Assembly: GCA_009823395.1 (NCBI GenBank)
Contig: CM020501.1
Coordinates: forward strand, 31,225,361 to 31,289,360
Length of the DNA: 64,000 nucleotides
Direction of reading: 5' to 3'
From: Thamnaconus septentrionalis
Lineage: Eukaryota; Chordata; Actinopteri; Tetraodontiformes; Monacanthidae
Shown: positions 60,024-64,000 of the stretch, one piece after another
Position numbering within the stretch: position 1 is the stretch's first letter
How the letters are laid out: the number at the start of each line of letters is the position of its first letter
Notes under the pieces: model-generated
The model's database searches: none
What the model was told of the DNA's origin: nothing
The model's input: only the letters and a program-made list of their open reading frames with translations
Made by a program: the position numbers and the translations under genes

Positions 60024-62454
60024 CTACGAGCACTTCCACACACACACAGCCAAACTCCCTCCGAAGAACATGTACAGCAGGTTCTTCACTTCATGCGTGA
60101 CCTCGAAGCCGAAGCCTTCGCCAATGACAACGTGCCAGGAGCTTCCAAACTTCTTGTCCATGGATTCTTTGATCATCTTTGCAGCACTCTGGGAAAAACA
60201 ACAGCAAGTTTAAAATAAGGCGACGCGGTGGCGCAGTGGTCAGCGCTGCAGAAGGTTGTGGGTTGGATTCCGGGCCTGGGGTCTTTCTGTGTGGGGGTTT
60301 GCATGTTCTCCCTGCGTCTGCTTCGTTCAGGTTCTCCAGCTTCCTCCCACACTCCAAGAACATGCATTAGAGGCGAAGTGGAAACTCTAAATTGTCCGTG
60401 GGTGTGTGTGAGAGTGTGAATGGTGGTTTGTCCCAATATAGCTGCGTTTCCATCACCTCTAGAGTTGTGCAAAACCTAAATATGGCCATAAAAAACTGCT
60501 GATGGAAACAGCTAAAGTTGGAAAAACCTCAAACCCAAGTTTTTGCCGCTCTCATGAGGTGGTTTTTTCCATCTTGAGGAATATCGCTAAAGTGTCATGG
60601 AAACACTTTTATTGCATCGTCAGCGGACGAGACGTTTTGTTTTTGTTCACGCGGCAGTTTGGCTTTACTTGTGTTGTCTCACTTGATTTTCAGGAGTTTC
60701 TCCCAATGAACAAGCCATGCAATATAGGCCCATCCCCATCATAGGTGCTTTGCAGGGCTCGTTATCATTATCATACATCATCATCACTGGAAATTGAATC
60801 GCCACGATTAAAGCAGCTAAACAAACACCAAAGTCTGACCGTCAAAAACTGCACTCACTTCGTTGTTGGTGGCAAATTTCTCACAGGCGGTGACGCAGAG
60901 CTCCATGGTCTCCACCCGCATCTCCTCTGGCATGTCAGTGTGCTGAGACAGAAACACGGCCGTCACTTTCATCAATGAATTCGATTTAGAAAGCACCAAA
61001 TCACAGCCAAGGGTGTCTGGAAGCACTCGCAACACTTTGATTCCCTCATTGCAAGTCGTGGCAAACACATTATCAACCTGAGTGATAAACAGGCACATTG
61101 ATTGATTGATTGATTAATACTTTATTAATCCCGAAGGAAATTCAAGCACTGTGCTCCACATGAGCTGCACATGAATTCAAGCTTTGAACTACATTTACAC
61201 TAACTTATATCAATAAATAAATAAATAAAACTTTATTTATATAGTACGGAAGCGTATTGTATTCACTTGGCACTTTTCAGTGTAATTATTTGTTTTTCGT
61301 GCAAATTTTTTTCCGCCCTGTTTTTTTTTTTTTTTTTTTTTTGAAATCCCGCAAGAAAACAGTAGACAGGTGACTCTACGGTATGGATGTGCTCTACGGT
61401 GGTGACACATGTCACGACGTAGCCAGTCTGAATGCACTTCAAATGCATCATTTTGTATCCATGGAGCCATGATGCCATATTTATCCAATTGATCCACAAG
61501 AAACATTGCGATGTGGAGAATATCTGAATGGGCTTTCCTTCCAAACAACCGCAAAGTCCTCAGATGCCTACGTGAAGTTGCTAAACTGATTGTAATGCCA
61601 TCAATGTCACTTAAAGACAGGACTATTTCCCAGTGTCTTAAACCCATGTCAAAATACAATTTGATTGAACTGAACAAGCTGGCCATGTTTTCTTCCATTA
61701 TCTCTAGCTCTCAATGAAAGAACGGATGCGATTGTTTCCGATGTTCTCTAAACTCGGGAAAATAGAGCGGGAAAAAAATTGCACGAAAAACAGAAATAAT
61801 TACACTGAAAAACAGAGATTTTTTTTATTTCCCAAGTGAATGCAATACGCTTCCGTAATATAGCACTTTTCATACATAATAAATGCAACGCAAGATGGTT
61901 TGCAACACAAGACGATATATATACATATACACACAACAAGTCAAAAGCTTGACTTTTCTTTCATTTTCATGACTATTGACATTGTAGATTGTCACTCAAG
62001 GCATCAAAACTATGAATGGACACATATGGAATATGTACTAAACAAAAAAAGAAGTTTTATATTTTAAATGATCTTTAAATGATCATATAGAATATATGCA
62101 ACATAACATTCATTCATTCATTCATCTTCTATGCCCACTTATTCCAATTCAGGGTCACAGGGGTCTGCTGGAGCCTATCCCAGCTGTCTTAGGGCGAAGG
62201 CGCAACATGATATATTTAGGTAATTTTTTTTCTTTTGCCACATGAATCCACAGATCTTGCTCATATATTTGATGTCTTCAGTGTATCTACAGTGTAGAAA
62301 GCAGTCAAGATAAAGAAGCTACAGGTGTGTCCAAACTTTTGACTGGCAGTGTGAACGTGCTTGCTCTGTGGCACTGACGTACCCTGATCAGAGGGAAACT
62401 GTGCAGTCTCTTATACTCGGCCTCCTCTTTCTTCCCCTCGCCAGTGCCAGCCAT
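60024..62454 (-). CDS. dnal4: Dynein axonemal light chain 4
   Basis: LC8-family light chain of axonemal outer-arm dynein. Coding exons, in transcript order, are 62454-62383, 60942-60859 and 60188-60024, all phase 0, giving 106 aa (human DNAL4 is 105). Exon 1 gives MAGTGEGKKEEAEYKRLHSF, close to human. Exon 2 carries MPEEMRVETMELCVTACEKF, identical to the human stretch. Exon 3 has SSWHVVIGEGFGFEVTHEVK and ends LAVCVWKCS. The LC8 fold is therefore complete. An acceptor CTCTGCAG eight bases upstream of the ATG points to a non-coding first exon further right, with a possible donor CCAA|GTAAGT at 63,345. The gene is tail-to-tail with dnhd1. Confidence 0.97.
60222..60430 (+). mobile_element. tRNA-derived SINE
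   Basis: The A-box-like TGGCGCAGTGG and B-box-like GGGTTGGATTCC head the element. The body is TTTGCATGTTCTCCCTG, GGTTCTCCAGCTTCCTCCC and AACTCTAAATTGTCCGTG. It matches the reverse copy at 11,385-11,590. It lies in dnal4 intron 2. Confidence 0.85.
60440..60690. mobile_element. Non-autonomous DNA element, AGCTGCGTTTCCA family, copy 3 (truncated)
   Basis: It begins AGCTGCGTTTCCATCACC and carries the TTGGAAAAACCTC, CTCTCATGAGGTGGTTTTT and ATATCGCTAAAGTGTCATGG segments of copies 1 and 2. It then loses homology before the right end. It directly follows a SINE in dnal4 intron 2. Confidence 0.75.
61245..61857 (-). mobile_element. Inverted-repeat DNA transposon with decayed integrase-type transposase
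   Basis: The left terminus TACGGAAGCGTATTGTATTC (continuing ACTTGG) is the reverse complement of the right terminus with one mismatch over 26 bp. The element is flanked on both sides by the same 6-mer ATATAG (61,239-61,244 and 61,858-61,863), a perfect target-site duplication. Inside, the minus strand encodes YFDMGLRHWEIVLSLSDIDG, a helix-turn-helix-like start, then ATSRRHLRTLRLFGRK. After a frame change it reads LHGYKMMHLKCIQTGYVVT. The pattern recalls the IS3-like integrase transposases of animal genomes (IS3EU group), recognised from memory. It lies in dnal4 intron 1. Confidence 0.8.
62106..62200. repeat. Dispersed repeat sharing sequence with 19,075-19,165
   Basis: ATTCATTCATCTTCTATGCC, CAGGGTCACAGG and CTGCTGGAGCCTATCCCAGC align collinearly with the copy in the ncf4 first intron. 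It is an interspersed element of undetermined class, in dnal4 intron 1. Confidence 0.6.
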
Positions 62455-62462
62455 CCCGCTGC

Positions 62463-64000
62463 CTGCAGAGAGGAAGAGCACACACGTCCACAAACCTCTG
62501 GTTAACAGTCAGAGATACCAGGCAATGACAGTGCTGAGCAGGTAGTGCTGGAGATTGGTCTCGGTCTCAAAATGATGAAAGACACCTTGCTGAAAATAGA
62601 TGTTGCGGTTCCATTTAGAAGCAAATTTGAATTTAAAAAAAAAAAATGCAGGTCATTTTTTTGGTCTCAAACTCCAAATGTCTTGATCTGGTCGCGATAC
62701 TCTCTAGTGCCAGGTTGGCAGATTCGACACGATTTCACAAATATGTACAACAAATTACCGGCGATTTTCAAGTCCCAGTCCACATCTACCCCAGCGAATA
62801 TGCTTCTGCATTAAAAAAAAAAAATTAAAACAAAGAAAATAAAAATTAAACATGTTAATATGCTGTGCATGTTGGTGAATTTGTGTCGAATCTGCTGACG
62901 GCGGCGCAGCACATCTGCAGCTGTTAGGAAAGGGATTCGGTTAAATGGGAAACCAGTAGGGACGCAACACAGTTAACAAAGCTATGTCTGCTGCTAACAT
63001 TGAGGGCGACGTCTATTAGCCAGTGCTACCACAACACTATGGTGCTGATACGCGTACAAGACTGCCGTTCTTCTTCCGGAGTTCACAGACTGAGGCTGAG
63101 TGCATCTGCGAAGGCAACGCGGATGAATCCCGTTAATCACGCTGCTGGTGAAAGCGCTTCGGATGGCTGGCTAGCTAGCTAGCCTAGCCTGTTTACTAGC
63201 CAACAGCTGATGGTACACATCGATGTTTTGCGCTGTCTAAAGCGACGAGGCGTCACTCAAATCGGACTATGACGTCGAGCTGAAAATGTGACAACGTGCT
63301 TTAAAATACGCCGGGAACGAATGGGCACGCGCGCCCCCACTTACTTGGATTTTTTTTTTTTTTTTTTTTTTTTGCCCTGCGAAAAGTTCTCCTTGTTCGA
63401 GTCCCGGTTGTTAGGGCGACATTTTAAACAAGTGATGTCTGCTGCATGGAAACCCCCGCCCACCTGGGCTGCGTTCTCATTGGTTCACAGTCTTTCACTC
63501 ACTGGAGTGACGCCCCAGTTTATCGTCCCCTATAAAAATAAATTTAAAAAAAAAAAAATAAAAAAAACACCCGCCAGATGAAGTATGTGTAAGGCGAACT
63601 ACGTACAAACAATATGACATGAAGCACAAGATGCATGTGTTGAACTGGTGGCGACTCCTCCGCTCCTCCTTTACGACTTTTCTCTTTGATCTCCGGATGT
63701 CGCCTTCATCTCACGATTCTTTCCGAAGAAGCCCGAAGGAATGGGAATCCGTGACGTAGCAGGTCGCTGGAGAAAAAGAAAAAGAAAAAAAAAAGCCAGG
63801 AAAAATAAAAGAATTCGTTGTTGTGAATAGATGAATGGATACAATACAATAATAAAAATATGTAAGCCTAATACTCAAAGAAAGCAACAACAACAACAAC
63901 AACAAATGTCCACAACTTAAATGATCGAAAGGAGTAGGAAGAAGTACTGGACTTCTCCAAACCTACCCCTGTTCCCAACGCACTTTAGCTGCGTGTCATT
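62463..64000. promoter_or_regulatory. dnal4 upstream region with CpG-rich promoter
   Basis: CpG density rises sharply at about 63,020-63,340. TGACGTC occurs at about 63,269 and TGACGTAG at about 63,751, both CRE-like, and an inverted CCAAT (ATTGG) lies near 63,477. A minus-strand donor-like CCAA|GTAAGT at 63,345 could end a non-coding dnal4 exon that splices to the acceptor at 62,463. Long A and T runs occur at about 62,635, 62,812, 63,352 and 63,545. No coding sequence was supported to the right edge, although a second, rightward gene could start near 63.7 kb. Confidence 0.45.

Noticed and set aside
60091..60472. Minus-strand frames with GRKLENL-type sequence
   Set aside because: The same peptides occur at 11,396-11,590. 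They are translations of a SINE.

Overview
The window is vertebrate nuclear DNA, most likely from a percomorph-type teleost. The genes have many short GT-AG introns. Microsatellites, tRNA-derived SINEs and short inverted-repeat DNA elements are dense. The gene content matches the NCF4-PVALB-BAIAP2L2-DNAL4 neighbourhood of human 22q12-q13. No bacterial-style features such as operons, CRISPR arrays or phage genes are present. All gene models were built by eye from reading frames, splice sites, intron phase and remembered family sequences. No database search was run.

Layout, left to right. Positions 1-5.2 kb have no recognisable gene, only microsatellites and one CpG-rich promoter-like patch. 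ncf4 (p40phox, minus strand, ten coding exons) runs from 19,668 down to 5,216. pvalb (plus, four coding exons) is at 20,895-22,542, divergent from ncf4. baiap2l2 (minus, fourteen coding exons) runs from 31,454 down to 23,733 and is tail-to-tail with pvalb. A very large dynein-heavy-chain-like gene, best matched to dnhd1 (plus, about 42 coding exons, about 4,490 codons), runs from about 32.8 to 57.9 kb. dnal4 (minus, three coding exons) runs from 62,454 down to 60,024, with a CpG-rich promoter-like end near 63.0-63.8 kb. The gene order is therefore ncf4 <- -> pvalb, baiap2l2 <- -> dnhd1, and dnal4 <-. Promoters face each other and 3' ends face each other.

Functions are mixed: phagocyte NADPH oxidase (ncf4), calcium buffering (pvalb), I-BAR actin/membrane remodelling (baiap2l2), and two dynein-related genes side by side (dnhd1 and dnal4). 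The dnhd1 product has lost recognisable AAA1 nucleotide-binding motifs but keeps P-loops in AAA2 and AAA3. It contains a 3.07-kb exon, a possible one-base frameshift at an A6 run, and an in-frame stop ahead of the conserved C-terminus.

The most distinctive non-genic finding is a 613-bp element at 61,245-61,857. It has 26-bp terminal inverted repeats, a perfect 6-bp target duplication (ATATAG) and a decayed integrase-like reading frame. Three related fragments lie in dnhd1 introns. There is also a separate 13-bp-TIR element family (three copies), a long-TIR foldback element, and an interstitial telomere-like block inside an ncf4 intron.
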